DNA of 64,000 bases, from contig NZ_AMZB01000099.1 in the NCBI RefSeq assembly GCF_000313755.1, positions 1 through 64,000 on the forward strand. The letters are read 5' to 3'. Position 1 is the stretch's first letter. Each line of letters opens with the position of its first letter. Shown here in pieces: positions 1 through 9,121 of the stretch. This stretch comes from Pseudomonas nitroreducens TX1 (lineage in GTDB: Bacteria > Pseudomonadota > Gammaproteobacteria > Pseudomonadales > Pseudomonadaceae). The notes beneath the pieces were generated by a model. It worked only from the letters and a program-made list of their open reading frames with translations. It did not search any database and was not told the origin of the DNA. The translations under genes and the position numbers were made by a program.

Positions 1-1
1 A

Positions 2-160
2 CAGAGCGCGGTGGCCGAGGAGATCAATCGCAACGTGGCGGGGATTCGTGACGTCACCGAATCGCTGTCCAGCCAGGCGCAGGAATCGGCGCAGGTCAGC
101 CAGTCGCTGAACAAGCTGGCGAACCACCAGCAGGGGTTGATGGATCAGTTCAGGGTTTGA
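2..160 (+). CDS. Methyl-accepting chemotaxis protein, C-terminal fragment
   Basis: The window opens inside this gene, so only the last 52 residues are visible. They contain [10 protein letters not shown], followed by a Gln/Ser-rich helix and LMDQFRV before the stop. This is the conserved distal end of the cytoplasmic signalling hairpin of chemoreceptors, where the helix runs back toward the membrane after the kinase-control tip. The fragment says nothing about the ligand. The reading frame is open from base 2 and ends in TGA. The gene is probably unrelated to the acyl-CoA operon that follows 213 bp downstream. Confidence 0.85.
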   Translation, partial: QSAVAEEINRNVAGIRDVTESLSSQAQESAQVSQSLNKLANHQQGLMDQFRV

Positions 161-186
161 TGCTTGCGGTTGGTGCTCGGGCTTTT

Positions 187-232
187 CCCTCTCCCCAGCC
201 CTCTCCCTTCAGGGAGAGGGTTAGGGAGAGGG
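187..232. repeat. CCCTCTCCC-type palindromic repeat, single half
   Basis: An imperfect palindrome made of CCCTCTCCC blocks with a central CTTCAGGGAG turn. It is one half of the longer repeat element found at 38307, 45449 and 49428. It lies just after the chemoreceptor gene and may act as a terminator hairpin. The rest of the 161-373 gap holds only the leader of the next gene. Confidence 0.75.
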
Positions 233-349
233 CAGCCCGCGTACGGAACGCCCCAGTAGCACAACCGCTGTCCAATCCGCTCATCCAGATTGGCGGCTTT
301 CGACATTGCCCGCGGGCCAGCGCAGCGGGAACATCAGGGGACTCCAGAC

Positions 350-357
350 AAGAACAA
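350..357 (+). promoter_or_regulatory. Candidate Crc/Hfq catabolite-repression motif
   Basis: AAGAACAA matches the A-rich AANAAYAA motif bound by Hfq-Crc in Pseudomonas. It ends 16 bases before the ATG at 374 and just upstream of the AGGAG ribosome binding site, the usual place for translational repression. The match is seen directly; function is inferred. Confidence 0.6.
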
Positions 358-373
358 ACCCAGGAGTTCCGCG

Positions 374-2038
374 ATGCGTTCCCATACCACCGCCACGGCC
401 GAGTTCGACTACCGCGCCACCGCCGACGCCGTCCTGGCCGGCAACCTCGATGCCCTCAATGCCTGCGTCGAATGCTGCGACCGCCACGCCATTCCCGGCC
501 GCGTCGCGCTGTTCTGGGAGGGCAAGGATGGCGACAGCGCCTCCTATACCTTCACCCGGCTCAAGGAGCTCTCCGGCCGCTTCGCCAGCTTCCTCCACGG
601 TCTGGGCGTGCGCCCCGGCGATGTGGTCTCCGGCATGCTGCCGCGTACCCCCGAACTGCTCATCGCCGTGCTCGGCACCTGGCGCCTGGGCGCGGTCTAC
701 CAGCCGCTGTTCACTGCCTTCGGGCCCAAGGCCATCGAACACCGGGTCAAGCTGGCCGGCAGCAAGGTGGTCGTCACTGACGGCGCCAACCGCGGCAAGC
801 TCGACGAGGTGCCCGACGCCTTCGCGCGGGTGACGGTCGGTGGGCCGAAGGGGCAGGGCATCCGCCACGGCGACTACAGCTTCTGGGCCGAACTGGAGCA
901 TCATTCGCCGGACTTCGAACCTGTGTTGCGCAGCGGCGAAGACCCCTTCCTGCTGATGTTCACCTCCGGCACCACCGGGTTGGCCAAGCCGCTGGCCGTG
1001 CCGCTCAAGGCCATCGTCGCCTTCGTCGGCTACATGCGCGATGCGGTGGGCCTGCGCGAGGAGGATTCGTTCTGGAACCTCGCCGATCCGGGCTGGGCCT
1101 ACGGTCTCTACTACGGCGTCACCGGTCCGTTGGCCATGGGGCACCCGATCACCTTCTACGAAGGTGCCTTCACTGTGGAGAGCACCTGCCGCATCGTGCG
1201 CAAGTACGGCATCACCAACCTGGCCGGCTCGCCCACCGCCTACCGCCTGCTGATCGCTGCCGGCGAGGCGGTGTCCAAACCGCTCAGGGGCCGTTTGCGC
1301 GCGGTGAGCAGCGCCGGCGAGCCGCTGACGCCGGAAGTGATCCGCTGGTTCGCCAGCGAGCTGGGTGTGACCATCCACGACCACTACGGCCAGACCGAGC
1401 TGGGCATGGTGCTGGCCAACCACCACGAGCTGGAACATCCGGTGCACCTGGGCGCCGCTGGCTTCTCCATCCCCGGCCACCGCGTGGTGGTATTGGATGA
1501 ACAGGGCAACGAGTTGCCCGCTGGCCAGCCGGGCATCCTCGCCATGGATCGCAAGCATTCGCCGATGATGTGGTTCGCCGGCTACCAGGGCATGGAGACC
1601 AAGGCCTTCGTCGGTGATTACTACCTGAGCGGCGATACCGTAGAGCTGAACGCCGATGGCAGCATCAGCTTCGTCGGCCGCGCCGACGACCTGATCACCA
1701 CCTCCGGCTACCGCGTTGGCCCATTCGACGTGGAGAGCGCACTGATCGAACACCCGGCGGTGATCGAGGCGGCGGTGATCGGCAAGCCCGATCCGGAACG
1801 CACCGAGCTGGTCAAGGCCTTCGTGGTGATCTGTTCGTCCTACCGGCCGGGCGCGGAGCTGGCCGAGGAACTACAACAGTACGTGCGTAAGCGACTGTCG
1901 GCGCACAGCTACCCGCGGGAAGTGGAGTTCGTCGAGGAACTGCCCAAGACCCCCAGCGGCAAGATCCAGCGCTTCCTCCTGCGCAACCAGGAGATCGCCA
2001 AGCAACGCGAAGCGGCCGAGAAAGTGGCGGCTCACTAA
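374..2038 (+). CDS. AMP-forming acyl-CoA synthetase (acetyl-CoA synthetase-like)
   Basis: A 554-residue ligase of the ANL superfamily that activates a short or branched carboxylic acid to its CoA thioester using ATP. The phosphate-binding loop TSGTTGLAKP lies near residues 196-205. HYGQTELG lies near 336-343. The hinge segment GRADDLITTSGYRVG is near 431-445, and the C-terminal PSGKIQR carries the adenylation lysine at about K530. The ATG at 374 was chosen because AGGAG precedes it at good spacing; an open frame extends upstream without a ribosome binding site. It heads a four-gene operon of acyl-CoA breakdown and resembles P. aeruginosa PA2555 and P. putida PP_2213 (from memory). The exact substrate cannot be read from the sequence. 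Confidence 0.9.
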   Translation: MRSHTTATAEFDYRATADAVLAGNLDALNACVECCDRHAIPGRVALFWEGKDGDSASYTFTRLKELSGRFASFLHGLGVRPGDVVSGMLPRTPELLIAVLGTWRLGAVYQPLFTAFGPKAIEHRVKLAGSKVVVTDGANRGKLDEVPDAFARVTVGGPKGQGIRHGDYSFWAELEHHSPDFEPVLRSGEDPFLLMFTSGTTGLAKPLAVPLKAIVAFVGYMRDAVGLREEDSFWNLADPGWAYGLYYGVTGPLAMGHPITFYEGAFTVESTCRIVRKYGITNLAGSPTAYRLLIAAGEAVSKPLRGRLRAVSSAGEPLTPEVIRWFASELGVTIHDHYGQTELGMVLANHHELEHPVHLGAAGFSIPGHRVVVLDEQGNELPAGQPGILAMDRKHSPMMWFAGYQGMETKAFVGDYYLSGDTVELNADGSISFVGRADDLITTSGYRVGPFDVESALIEHPAVIEAAVIGKPDPERTELVKAFVVICSSYRPGAELAEELQQYVRKRLSAHSYPREVEFVEELPKTPSGKIQRFLLRNQEIAKQREAAEKVAAH

Positions 2039-2056
2039 GTACAGCGGAGAGACTCC

Positions 2057-2827
2057 ATGCAGATCCAGAACAAGGTATTCCTCATCACCGGCGGCGGTTC
2101 CGGCCTCGGCGCCGCCACCGCGAAGCTGCTGGTGAGCGCTGGCGCCAAGGTGGTGCTGGCGGACATCAACGCCGAAGCCGGCGCGGCCCAGGCTGCCGAG
2201 CTGGGCGAGGCGAATGCGCGCTTCATCCGTACCGATGTGTGCAGCGAAGCGGACGGCAAGGCCGCCGTACAACTCGCGGTGGACAGCTTCGGCGCGCTCC
2301 ACGGCCTGGCCAACTGCGCGGGCGTGGCCCCGGCGGAAAAGGTCATCGGCCGCAACGGCGTGCACGGGCTGGAGAGCTTCACCCGCACCATCAACATCAA
2401 CCTGATCGGCACCTTCAACATGCTGCGCCTGGCCGCCGAAGCCATGGCCCGCAACGAGCCTGACGCCGGTGGCGAGCGCGGCATCGTCATCAACACCGCC
2501 TCGGTCGCCGCCTTCGACGGGCAGATCGGCCAGGCCGCGTACTCCGCCTCCAAGAGCGCGGTGGTCGGCATGACCCTGCCCATCGCTCGCGAACTGGCGC
2601 GCTCGGGCATCCGCGTGATGACCATCGCCCCCGGCATCTTCGAGACGCCGATGATGGCCGCCATGCCCCAGGAAGTGCGCGATTCGCTCGGCGCCAGCGT
2701 GCCGTTCCCGCCGCGCCTGGGCCGCCCGGACGAATACGCCGCGCTGGCCCGCCACATCATCGAGAACAGCATGCTCAACGGCGAGGTGATCCGCCTCGAC
2801 GGCGCCATCCGCATGGCCGCGAAGTAA
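2057..2827 (+). CDS. SDR-family 3-hydroxyacyl-CoA dehydrogenase (HSD17B10-like)
   Basis: A 256-residue classical short-chain dehydrogenase. The NAD-binding motif TGGGSGLG is at residues 11-18 and an NCAG motif replaces the usual NNAG. The catalytic triad is S149, Y162 and K166 (YSASK). Length and sequence resemble type II 3-hydroxyacyl-CoA dehydrogenases, which oxidise 2-methyl-3-hydroxybutyryl-CoA in isoleucine breakdown and related 3-hydroxyacyl-CoAs. It begins 18 bases after the ligase stop with a GGAGAG ribosome binding site and precedes the thiolase by 14 bases, so it is clearly in the operon. The likely role is the third oxidation step, between a hydratase not encoded here and the thiolase. 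Confidence 0.88.
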   Translation: MQIQNKVFLITGGGSGLGAATAKLLVSAGAKVVLADINAEAGAAQAAELGEANARFIRTDVCSEADGKAAVQLAVDSFGALHGLANCAGVAPAEKVIGRNGVHGLESFTRTININLIGTFNMLRLAAEAMARNEPDAGGERGIVINTASVAAFDGQIGQAAYSASKSAVVGMTLPIARELARSGIRVMTIAPGIFETPMMAAMPQEVRDSLGASVPFPPRLGRPDEYAALARHIIENSMLNGEVIRLDGAIRMAAK

Positions 2828-2841
2828 GCAGGAGAATTGCC

Positions 2842-4026
2842 ATGAACGATCCCATCGTCATCGTCAGTGCCACCCGTACTCCCATGGGCGGCTTCCTCGG
2901 CGACTTCAAGGATGTCACCGCCGCCACCCTCGGCGCAGCCGCGATCCGAGCGGCCGTCGAGCGCGCCCGTCTGGGCTCGGAAGAAGTGGATGAAGCCGTG
3001 CTCGGCTGCGTGCTCGCTGCCGGCCAGGGCCAGGCGCCGGCACGCCAGGCAGTGCTGGGCGCGGGCCTGGCGCGCGGTACGCCATGCTCCACGGTGAACA
3101 AGATGTGCGGCTCGGGCATGAAGGCCGCGATGATGGCCCACGACGCCATCCTCGCCGGCAGTGCCCGCGTCGCCCTGGCTGGCGGCATGGAGAGCATGTC
3201 CAACGCGCCGTACCTGCTGGAGCGCGCCCGCAGCGGCTACCGCATGGGACACGGTCGTGTGCTCGACCACATGTTCCTCGACGGCCTCGAAGACGCCTAC
3301 GACAAGGGCCGCCTGATGGGCACCTTCGCCGAGGATTGCGCCGAGAAATACGGCTTCACCCGCGAGCAGCAAGATGCCTATGCGATCACCTCGCTGACCC
3401 GCGCGCAGAAGGCCATGGGCGAAGGCCGCTTCAAGGATGAGATCGTCGCGGTGACGGTCAAGTCCGGCAAGGAACTGCGTGCCATCAGTGAAGACGAGCA
3501 GCCGCCGAAGGCGAAGCTGGACAAGATTCCGACCCTGAAACCGGCCTTCCGCGAAGGCGGCACCGTGACGGCGGCCAACGCCAGCTCCATCTCCGACGGC
3601 GCCGCCGCGCTGGTGCTGATGCGCCTGTCCGAAGCCGAGAAACGCGGCTTGACGCCGCTGGCGGCGATCCGTGGCCATTCGTCCTACGCCGATGCGCCGA
3701 ACCTGTTCCCGACCGCCCCGGTGGGCGCGGTGGAGCGCCTGATGCAACGCACCGGCTGGGCGGTCGGCGACGTCGACCTGTTCGAGGTCAACGAAGCCTT
3801 CGCCGTGGTTGCCATGGCCGCCATGCGCGACCTGAATATCCCCCACGAGAAGCTCAACGTCCACGGCGGCGCCTGCGCCCTCGGCCACCCCATCGGCGCC
3901 TCCGGCGCGCGGGTGATCGTGACCCTGCTGTCGGCACTCAAGCAGTACGACCTCAAGCGCGGCGTGGCCTCGGTGTGCATCGGCGGCGGCGAAGCCACGG
4001 CCATCGCGGTCGAGCGCCTGGCCTAA
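2842..4026 (+). CDS. Acetyl-CoA C-acyltransferase (thiolase)
   Basis: A 394-residue thiolase of degradative or biosynthetic type that splits a 3-ketoacyl-CoA with free CoA. The nucleophile is C89 in NKMCGSG. The general base is about H349 in GHPIGASG and the second catalytic cysteine about C379 in CIGGGE. All three are intact and the length is normal for the family. AGGAGA precedes the ATG. In the context of the flanking dehydrogenases it should release acetyl-CoA plus propionyl-CoA (if 2-methylacetoacetyl-CoA is the substrate) or two acetyl-CoA. It resembles PA2553 and P. putida PP_2215. Confidence 0.92.
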   Translation: MNDPIVIVSATRTPMGGFLGDFKDVTAATLGAAAIRAAVERARLGSEEVDEAVLGCVLAAGQGQAPARQAVLGAGLARGTPCSTVNKMCGSGMKAAMMAHDAILAGSARVALAGGMESMSNAPYLLERARSGYRMGHGRVLDHMFLDGLEDAYDKGRLMGTFAEDCAEKYGFTREQQDAYAITSLTRAQKAMGEGRFKDEIVAVTVKSGKELRAISEDEQPPKAKLDKIPTLKPAFREGGTVTAANASSISDGAAALVLMRLSEAEKRGLTPLAAIRGHSSYADAPNLFPTAPVGAVERLMQRTGWAVGDVDLFEVNEAFAVVAMAAMRDLNIPHEKLNVHGGACALGHPIGASGARVIVTLLSALKQYDLKRGVASVCIGGGEATAIAVERLA

Positions 4027-4036
4027 GGAGCGAGAG

Positions 4037-5164
4037 ATGATTCCCAGCGAAGAAGATATCCAGATCCGAGACGTTGCCCGCCAGTTCGCCCAGGAGCGGC
4101 TCAGGCCTTTCGCCGCCGACTGGGACCGCGAGCACCGCTTTCCCGCTGAAGCACTGAAGGAAATGGCCGACCTCGGCTTCCTCGGCATGCTGGTGGCGGA
4201 AGAGTGGGGCGGCGCGCAGACCGGTCACCTGGCCTATGCCATGGCGCTGGAGGAAATCGCCGCCGGCGACGGCGCGTGCTCGACCATCATGAGCGTGCAC
4301 AACTCGGTGGGCTGCATGCCCATCGCCAAGTTCGGCAACGACGAGCAGAAGCGCCAGTTCCTGGTGCCCCTGGCCCGTGGCGAGATGATCGGCGCCTTCG
4401 CCCTGACCGAACCGCAGGCCGGCTCCGACGCCAGCTTCCTGAAGACCCGCGCGCGCCGCGACGGCGACCACTACGTGCTGAACGGCAGCAAACAGTTCAT
4501 CACCTCCGGCAAACATGCCGGCCTGGTGATCGTCTTTGCGGTGACCGATGCGGCGGCGGGCAAGAAGGGCATCAGCGCGTTCATCGTGCCCACCGACACC
4601 CCCGGCTACCGCGTGGTGCGCGTCGAGGACAAGCTCGGTCAGCACGCTTCCGATACCTGCCAGATCGCCTTCGACGACGTGTGCATTCCCGCCAGCTACC
4701 GGCTGGGCGAAGAGGGGCAGGGCTACGCCATCGCCCTGGCGAATCTGGAAGGCGGGCGCATCGGCATTGCCTCGCAAGCGGTCGGCATGGCCCGCGCGGC
4801 CTTCGAATATGCCCGCGACTACGCCCACGAGCGCGAGACCTTCGGCAAGCCGATCATCCAGCACCAGGCGGTGGCCTTCCGCTTGAGCGACATGGCGACC
4901 GAGATCGCGGTGGCGCGGCAGATGGTTCACCATGCCGCCAGCCTGCGCGAAGCCGGCCTGCCGTGCCTCACCGAAGCCTCCATGGCCAAGCTGTTCGCCT
5001 CGGAGATGGCCGAGCGCGTGTGCTCCGCGGCGATCCAGACCCTCGGTGGCTATGGCTATCTGCAGGACTACCCGGTTGAACGCATCTACCGCGACGTGCG
5101 CGTGTGCCAGATCTACGAAGGCACCAGCGACGTGCAGCGGCTGGTGATCGCGCGCAGCTTGTAA
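4037..5164 (+). CDS. Short/branched-chain acyl-CoA dehydrogenase
   Basis: A 375-residue FAD flavoprotein that introduces the alpha-beta double bond in acyl-CoA and passes electrons to ETF. The FAD/substrate segment [14 protein letters not shown] is near 121-134. RETFGKPI is near 273, and the catalytic glutamate is E361 in YEGTSDVQR, the position typical of short-chain enzymes. It starts 10 bases after the thiolase stop with AAGGAGCGAGAG upstream and is the last gene of the operon. It is most similar in style to 2-methylbutyryl- and isobutyryl-CoA dehydrogenases, which fits isoleucine or branched-acid catabolism, but the chain-length preference is an inference. Confidence 0.9.
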   Translation: MIPSEEDIQIRDVARQFAQERLRPFAADWDREHRFPAEALKEMADLGFLGMLVAEEWGGAQTGHLAYAMALEEIAAGDGACSTIMSVHNSVGCMPIAKFGNDEQKRQFLVPLARGEMIGAFALTEPQAGSDASFLKTRARRDGDHYVLNGSKQFITSGKHAGLVIVFAVTDAAAGKKGISAFIVPTDTPGYRVVRVEDKLGQHASDTCQIAFDDVCIPASYRLGEEGQGYAIALANLEGGRIGIASQAVGMARAAFEYARDYAHERETFGKPIIQHQAVAFRLSDMATEIAVARQMVHHAASLREAGLPCLTEASMAKLFASEMAERVCSAAIQTLGGYGYLQDYPVERIYRDVRVCQIYEGTSDVQRLVIARSL

Positions 5165-5175
5165 AGGGTTCGCCG

Positions 5176-5226
5176 GCAGACCCCGGCCTGTTCGTTGGAC
5201 AGGCACTTCGGCAGTCCGGGGTCTGC
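5176..5226 (+). terminator. Inverted repeat after the acyl-CoA operon
   Basis: An 11-bp perfect stem (GCAGACCCCGG at 5176-5186, complement at 5216-5226) with a smaller inner hairpin starts 12 bases after the acyl-CoA dehydrogenase stop. It has no T-run, so it may be an RNA-stabilising stem rather than a true intrinsic terminator. Confidence 0.5.
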
Positions 5227-5260
5227 GGGTGGCTTGTCAGGCTGCGCTGATTTGCTTTTC

Positions 5261-5338
5261 GTAGGAGCGAGCTTGCTCGCGAACGGTGCTCGCCGGTGAT
5301 TCTGTGGCTGGGCGGTTCGCGAGCAGGCTCGCTCCTAC
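5261..5338. repeat. REPIN: inverted pair of 24-bp REP sequences
   Basis: Two REP copies (core GGAGCGAGCTTGCTCGCG) lie at 5261-5284 (+) and 5315-5338 (-), separated by 30 bp. The right copy has one G for A change. This doublet sits between the convergent acyl-CoA operon and lysR gene. The same REP recurs at 7842, 30253, 35623, 43036 and 53303. Confidence 0.85.
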
Positions 5339-5418
5339 AAGGTTGGCTGTGGCAAGTGGGCCAAACGCAGGATGGCGTGGATCGAAGCGATACCCATCGA
5401 CCGGCACCGCCTGCTGCT

Positions 5419-6351
5419 TCAGGCGCGCTCCGCCGCCTCGCGCGCTTCCCGCGCCGTCACCTGCTGGCACAGCTCGATGATCTGCTCGCGCATCCAACGG
5501 TTGGCGGGGTCCTGGTCGGTGCTCTCGTGCCAGTACAGGTGGGTTTCCAGCTTGGGCACGTCGTTCACCGGCAGGTCGACGAAATGCAGGCCGTGGTGGC
5601 GGGCGAAGCGCTCGGGCACGGTGACCACCATGTCCGTCTGCTGCACCACGGTCGAAGCCATCAGGTAGTGCTGCGAGCGCAGGGCGATCTTGCGCTGCAG
5701 GCCCATCTTGCCCAGCGACAGGTCGACGTAGCCCAGGCCACTGCGGCGGCTGGAAATCTGGATGTGCGCCACCGACAGGTATTCCTCCAGCGTCACCTTG
5801 TCCTTGGCCAGCGGGTGGCCCTGGCGCATGGCGCAGACGTAGCGGTCCTCCATCAGCTTGACGTGGCGCACCTGCGGGTCGGTATTCAGCGGCGCGTCCA
5901 CGGCGAAGTCCAGGCGGCCGGCGGCCAGTTCCTTGGTGGTCTCGCGGCGCTTGGAGAGGAAGCTTTCGATGTGCACGTTCGGCGCCAGGCGGCGCAAGCG
6001 CTGGAACAGCGGCGGCAGGACGATGGCCTCGGTGAGGTCGGTCATGCTGATGCGGTAGGTCTTGCTCGCCTGGGTCGGCGTGAAGGTGCGGCTTTCCTGC
6101 ACCGAGACGCGCAGCAACTGCAGGGCGTTGCGCACCGGGCCGATGATGTTCTGCGCCATCGGCGTGGGCACCATGCCCTGGGCGGTCCGCACGAACAGCG
6201 GGTCGTTGAAGGTTTCACGCAGGCGGGCGAGGGCATTGGAGACGGCGGGCTGGGTAATACCAACGATCTGTCCGGCGCGGGTCAGGTTGGCTTCGGTGTA
6301 GATCGCGTCGAAGACGATGAACAGGTTCAGATCGACCTTGCTGAGGTTCAT
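5419..6351 (-). CDS. LysR-family transcriptional regulator of the acyl-CoA cluster
   Basis: A 310-residue LysR regulator beginning MNLSKVDLNLF. A winged helix-turn-helix covers about residues 5-65 (ANLTRAGQIVGITQPAVSNA), followed by a substrate-binding effector domain. The start at 6351 was preferred over upstream in-frame ATGs at 6372 and 6432 because the conserved family N-terminus begins there. The gene is convergent to the four-gene operon and divergent from the second acyl-CoA dehydrogenase, so that gene's promoter is its most probable target. It occupies the same position as PA2551. The inducer is likely an acyl-CoA or organic acid, but nothing in the sequence shows this. Confidence 0.88.
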   Translation of the reverse strand: MNLSKVDLNLFIVFDAIYTEANLTRAGQIVGITQPAVSNALARLRETFNDPLFVRTAQGMVPTPMAQNIIGPVRNALQLLRVSVQESRTFTPTQASKTYRISMTDLTEAIVLPPLFQRLRRLAPNVHIESFLSKRRETTKELAAGRLDFAVDAPLNTDPQVRHVKLMEDRYVCAMRQGHPLAKDKVTLEEYLSVAHIQISSRRSGLGYVDLSLGKMGLQRKIALRSQHYLMASTVVQQTDMVVTVPERFARHHGLHFVDLPVNDVPKLETHLYWHESTDQDPANRWMREQIIELCQQVTAREAREAAERA

Positions 6352-6395
6352 TCCAGGGCTCCCGCTTGTCATTGTTTTGGCCCGATCATACCCGA

Positions 6396-6432
6396 ACCTG
6401 CGCTCAGGTCCATACGGGTTATGAATGTTCAT
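6396..6432. promoter_or_regulatory. Candidate LysR operator between divergent genes
   Basis: Two small dyads lie in the 167-bp divergent region: ACCTG-CGCT-CAGGT at 6396-6409 and ATGAA-TG-TTCAT at 6421-6432. LysR proteins usually bind T-N11-A dyads in such positions. The dyads are seen; assignment to the regulator is inference. Confidence 0.35.
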
Positions 6433-6518
6433 TGATTCGGATAATAGGCTGGGTAAATGCCCTTGGCTGATCTAGCATCATCCCTACACAAACAACCGCC
6501 GCCAGAAGGTTAGCCCCC

Positions 6519-7748
6519 ATGGATTTCGCTTATTCCGCCAAGGTTCAGGACCTGCGTGAACGCGTTACCGCGTTCATGGATGCCTATGTCTATCCCGCCG
6601 AGAAGGTGTTCGAGGAGCAAGTGGCCCAGGGTGACCGCTGGCAGCCCACGGCCATCATGGAAGAGCTCAAGGCCAAGGCCCGCGCCGAGGGCCTGTGGAA
6701 CCTGTTCCTGCCCGAGTCCGAGCTGGGCGCCGGCCTGACCAACATGGAATACGCGCCGCTGGCGGAAATCATGGGCCGCTCGCTGATGGGGTCCGAGCCC
6801 TTCAACTGTTCCGCGCCGGACACCGGCAACATGGAAGTGCTGGTGCGTTATGGCACCGAAGAGCACAAGCGCACCTGGCTGGAGCCGCTGCTGCGCGGCG
6901 AGATCCGCTCCGCCTTCGCCATGACGGAGCCGGGCGTGGCTTCCTCGGATGCCACCAACATGGAAGCCAATGCGGTGCGCGAGGGTGACGAGTGGGTCAT
7001 CAACGGTCGCAAGTGGTGGACCTCCGGCGCCTGCGACCCGCGCTGCAAGATCATGATCTTCATGGGCCTGACCAACCCGGACGCGCCGCGTCACCAGCAG
7101 CATTCGATGATCCTGGTTCCCACCGACACCCCCGGCGTGAAGATCCTCCGCCCGCTGCCGGTGTTCGGCTACGACGATGCCCCGCATGGCCATGCCGAAG
7201 TGCTCTTCGAGAACGTCCGTGTGCCCTACGAGAACGTGCTGCTCGGCGAAGGCCGCGGCTTCGAGATCGCCCAGGGGCGCCTCGGCCCGGGCCGTATCCA
7301 CCACTGCATGCGCTCCATCGGCATGGCCGAGCGCGCACTGGAACTGATGTGCAAGCGCTCCGTCAGCCGCACTGCCTTCGGCAAGCCGCTGGCGCGCCTG
7401 GGCGGCAACATCGACCACATCGCCAACTCGCGCATCGAGATCAACCAGGCCCGCCTGCTGACCCTCAATGCCGCGTACATGATGGACACCGCCGGCAACA
7501 AGTTCGCCCAGAGCGAAATCGCCCAGATCAAGGTCGTGGCGCCCAACGTTGCCCTGCAGGTGATCGACCGCGCCATCCAGATGCACGGCGGCGCCGGTGT
7601 TTCCAACGACACGCCGCTGGCATACTTCTATGCCATGCAGCGCACCTTGCGCCTGGCCGACGGCCCGGACGAAGTGCACCGCGCGGCCATCGGCAAGTAC
7701 GAGATCGGCAAGTATGTGCCGCGTGATGCACTGCGCAGCAGCCGCTGA
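6519..7748 (+). CDS. ACAD10/11-like acyl-CoA dehydrogenase
   Basis: A 409-residue acyl-CoA dehydrogenase of a different branch from the enzyme at 4037. The FAD/substrate segment [15 protein letters not shown] is near residues 131-145, and SRTAFGKPL near 284. The position that holds the catalytic Glu in short-chain enzymes reads ADGPDEVHR near 382-390, with Asp as the likely base, as in ACAD10/ACAD11 proteins. A GAAGG ribosome binding site precedes the ATG. It is transcribed alone and divergently from lysR and ends in a strong terminator. It corresponds to PA2550. ACAD11-type enzymes act on long or hydroxylated acyl-CoAs, so it may have a substrate unlike that of the operon enzyme. Confidence 0.87.
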   Translation: MDFAYSAKVQDLRERVTAFMDAYVYPAEKVFEEQVAQGDRWQPTAIMEELKAKARAEGLWNLFLPESELGAGLTNMEYAPLAEIMGRSLMGSEPFNCSAPDTGNMEVLVRYGTEEHKRTWLEPLLRGEIRSAFAMTEPGVASSDATNMEANAVREGDEWVINGRKWWTSGACDPRCKIMIFMGLTNPDAPRHQQHSMILVPTDTPGVKILRPLPVFGYDDAPHGHAEVLFENVRVPYENVLLGEGRGFEIAQGRLGPGRIHHCMRSIGMAERALELMCKRSVSRTAFGKPLARLGGNIDHIANSRIEINQARLLTLNAAYMMDTAGNKFAQSEIAQIKVVAPNVALQVIDRAIQMHGGAGVSNDTPLAYFYAMQRTLRLADGPDEVHRAAIGKYEIGKYVPRDALRSSR

Positions 7749-7763
7749 GCCTAGGCAACCCGG

Positions 7764-7791
7764 AAAAAGGCCCGCTGATGCGGGCCTTTTT
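7764..7791 (+). terminator. Rho-independent terminator
   Basis: GGCCCGC stem around TGAT with flanking A- and T-runs (AAAAAGG...CCTTTTT), 16 bases after the dehydrogenase stop. A classic intrinsic terminator. Confidence 0.9.
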
Positions 7792-7841
7792 CATGGGCGC
7801 AGAGTCCGCTCCTGCGCTCGCCGTCGCCCGGAGCGCTCTTC

Positions 7842-7865
7842 GCAGGAGCGAGCTTGCTCGCGAAC
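7842..7865 (+). repeat. Single REP copy
   Basis: One 24-bp copy of the same REP as at 5261 (first bases GCAGG instead of GTAGG). A degenerate partner may lie near 7805-7815 (TCCGCTCCTGCG), so this may be a decayed doublet. Confidence 0.65.
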
Positions 7866-7877
7866 AGCACCTCCAAC

Positions 7878-7907
7878 GAACAAGGCCAGCATGCGCTGGC
7901 CTTGTTC
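7878..7907 (-). terminator. Perfect 13-bp hairpin next to the small gene
   Basis: GAACAAGGCCAGC pairs perfectly with 7895-7907 around an ATGC loop. It starts 3 bases past the stop of the minus-strand gene ending at 7910. The T-run is short, so strength is uncertain, but position and symmetry fit a terminator. Confidence 0.7.
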
Positions 7908-7909
7908 AT

Positions 7910-8110
7910 TCATTGCGAAGGAGAGGGCTCCGGCCCCTCGGCCTTCGCCCGCTGCTCGATCAGCCACTGTCGCCGCGTATGCAGCTGGGCAGCGAAGGCG
8001 CGCGCGGCGGCCTCGTGGGGGAAACGCAGCGCACGGCGACCGAGGCGGACCTGCCAATAGGCCCGGCCGCGAAACTCAACGGCTTCGATCCTCACCTCCA
8101 GCGCTTGCAT
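7910..8110 (-). CDS. Small hypothetical protein (66 aa)
   Basis: A 66-residue basic protein beginning MQALEVRIEAVEFRGRAYW. Its start overlaps the end of the TerC-family gene by 35 bases and has a good ribosome binding site (AGGAGAG, 6 bases before ATG). It ends immediately before a 13-bp terminator hairpin. There are no membrane segments; the second half is a predicted helix rich in Ala, Arg and Glu. The overlap and its own ribosome binding site suggest translational coupling with the transporter. I do not recognise the family and assign no function; a small conserved Pseudomonas protein is likely. Confidence 0.6.
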   Translation of the reverse strand: MQALEVRIEAVEFRGRAYWQVRLGRRALRFPHEAAARAFAAQLHTRRQWLIEQRAKAEGPEPSPSQ

Positions 8111-9119
8111 GGGTCCTCTCCTGGCTGACGATTTCCAGCGGCTCCTCGCTGGATCGGCGGGTCTTGAGCAAGGATAGCAGTATGCCACCTGCCAAAAGGC
8201 CGAAGGTTACGCCAAGCGACAGGGCGGCGGGAACCTTGCCGATGAATCCGTGCAGGAAAATCTTCGTGCCGATGAACACCAGCACCAACGCCAGGGCGTA
8301 CTTCAGGTAGACGAAGCGGTGGATCATCGCCGCCAGCGAGAAGTAGAGGGCGCGCAGGCCGAGGATGGCGAAGATGTTCGAGGTGTAGACGATGAACGGG
8401 TCCTGGGTGATGGCGAAGATCGCCGGCACGCTGTCCACGGCGAACACCAGGTCGGCCAGTTCGATCAGGATCAACGCCAGGAACAGCGGGGTTGCATAGC
8501 GCACCAGCTTGCCCGAGGCATCCGGCATCTTCACGAAGAAGTGGTGCTGGTGAAGGGTGTCGGTCATGCGGATGTGCCTGCGCAGGAACTTCAGCACCGG
8601 GTTGTTGGCCAGGTCCGGCTCGGCTTCATGCTTGGCCAGCAGCATCTTCACGCCGCTGAACAGCAGGAAGGCGCCGAACACGTACATGATCCATTCGAAT
8701 TCCTTCACCAGCGCCGCACCCAGGCCGATCATCAGCGCACGCATGACGATGGCGCCGAGGATGCCCCAGAACAGCACCTGGTGCTGGTAGCGGCGGGGGA
8801 TGCCGAAGAAGCCGAAGATCATCGCCATGACGAACACGTTGTCCATGGACAGCGACTGTTCGACGAGGAAACCGGTGTAGTACTCCACCGCGCTGGTGGC
8901 ACCGAACTCGTACCAGACCCAGCCACCGAAGGCCAGGCCGCAGGCGAAGTAGCCGGCGGAGAGCAGCAGGCTCTCGCGCACGCCGATCTCATGGTGATCG
9001 CGTTGCAGGACGCCCAGGTCGAGTACGAGCAGAAGAATGACGATGGCCAGGAAGGCCAGCCAGAACCAGGTGGCGGTTCCGAGGAATGGTTCGGTCAAAA
9101 AGGCGTGCAGAGCTGTCAT
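8076..9119 (-). CDS. TerC/Alx-family integral membrane transporter
   Basis: A 347-residue membrane protein with about nine hydrophobic segments. It carries the TerC signature acidic motifs EQSLSMDNVFV near residues 87-97 and ELADLVFAVDSVPAIF near 220-235. In E. coli, Alx of this family exports Mn2+, and other members are linked to tellurite resistance. Length matches Alx. GGAGG lies about 8 bases before the ATG, and this same ribosome binding site can pair with an upstream segment of the leader (see 9122-9199). It is transcribed toward and overlaps the 66-residue gene. Mn2+ export is the best-supported guess, by homology only. Confidence 0.88.
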   Translation of the reverse strand: MTALHAFLTEPFLGTATWFWLAFLAIVILLLVLDLGVLQRDHHEIGVRESLLLSAGYFACGLAFGGWVWYEFGATSAVEYYTGFLVEQSLSMDNVFVMAMIFGFFGIPRRYQHQVLFWGILGAIVMRALMIGLGAALVKEFEWIMYVFGAFLLFSGVKMLLAKHEAEPDLANNPVLKFLRRHIRMTDTLHQHHFFVKMPDASGKLVRYATPLFLALILIELADLVFAVDSVPAIFAITQDPFIVYTSNIFAILGLRALYFSLAAMIHRFVYLKYALALVLVFIGTKIFLHGFIGKVPAALSLGVTFGLLAGGILLSLLKTRRSSEEPLEIVSQERTHASAGGEDRSR

Positions 9120-9121
9120 GT

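Noticed and set aside
281-1753. A long minus-strand frame opposite the acyl-CoA synthetase
   Set aside because: It is a shadow of the ligase gene, which has all ANL motifs and a good start.
5296-6435. A plus-strand frame of 379 codons opposite lysR
   Set aside because: It is antisense to a clear LysR gene and begins inside a REP doublet.
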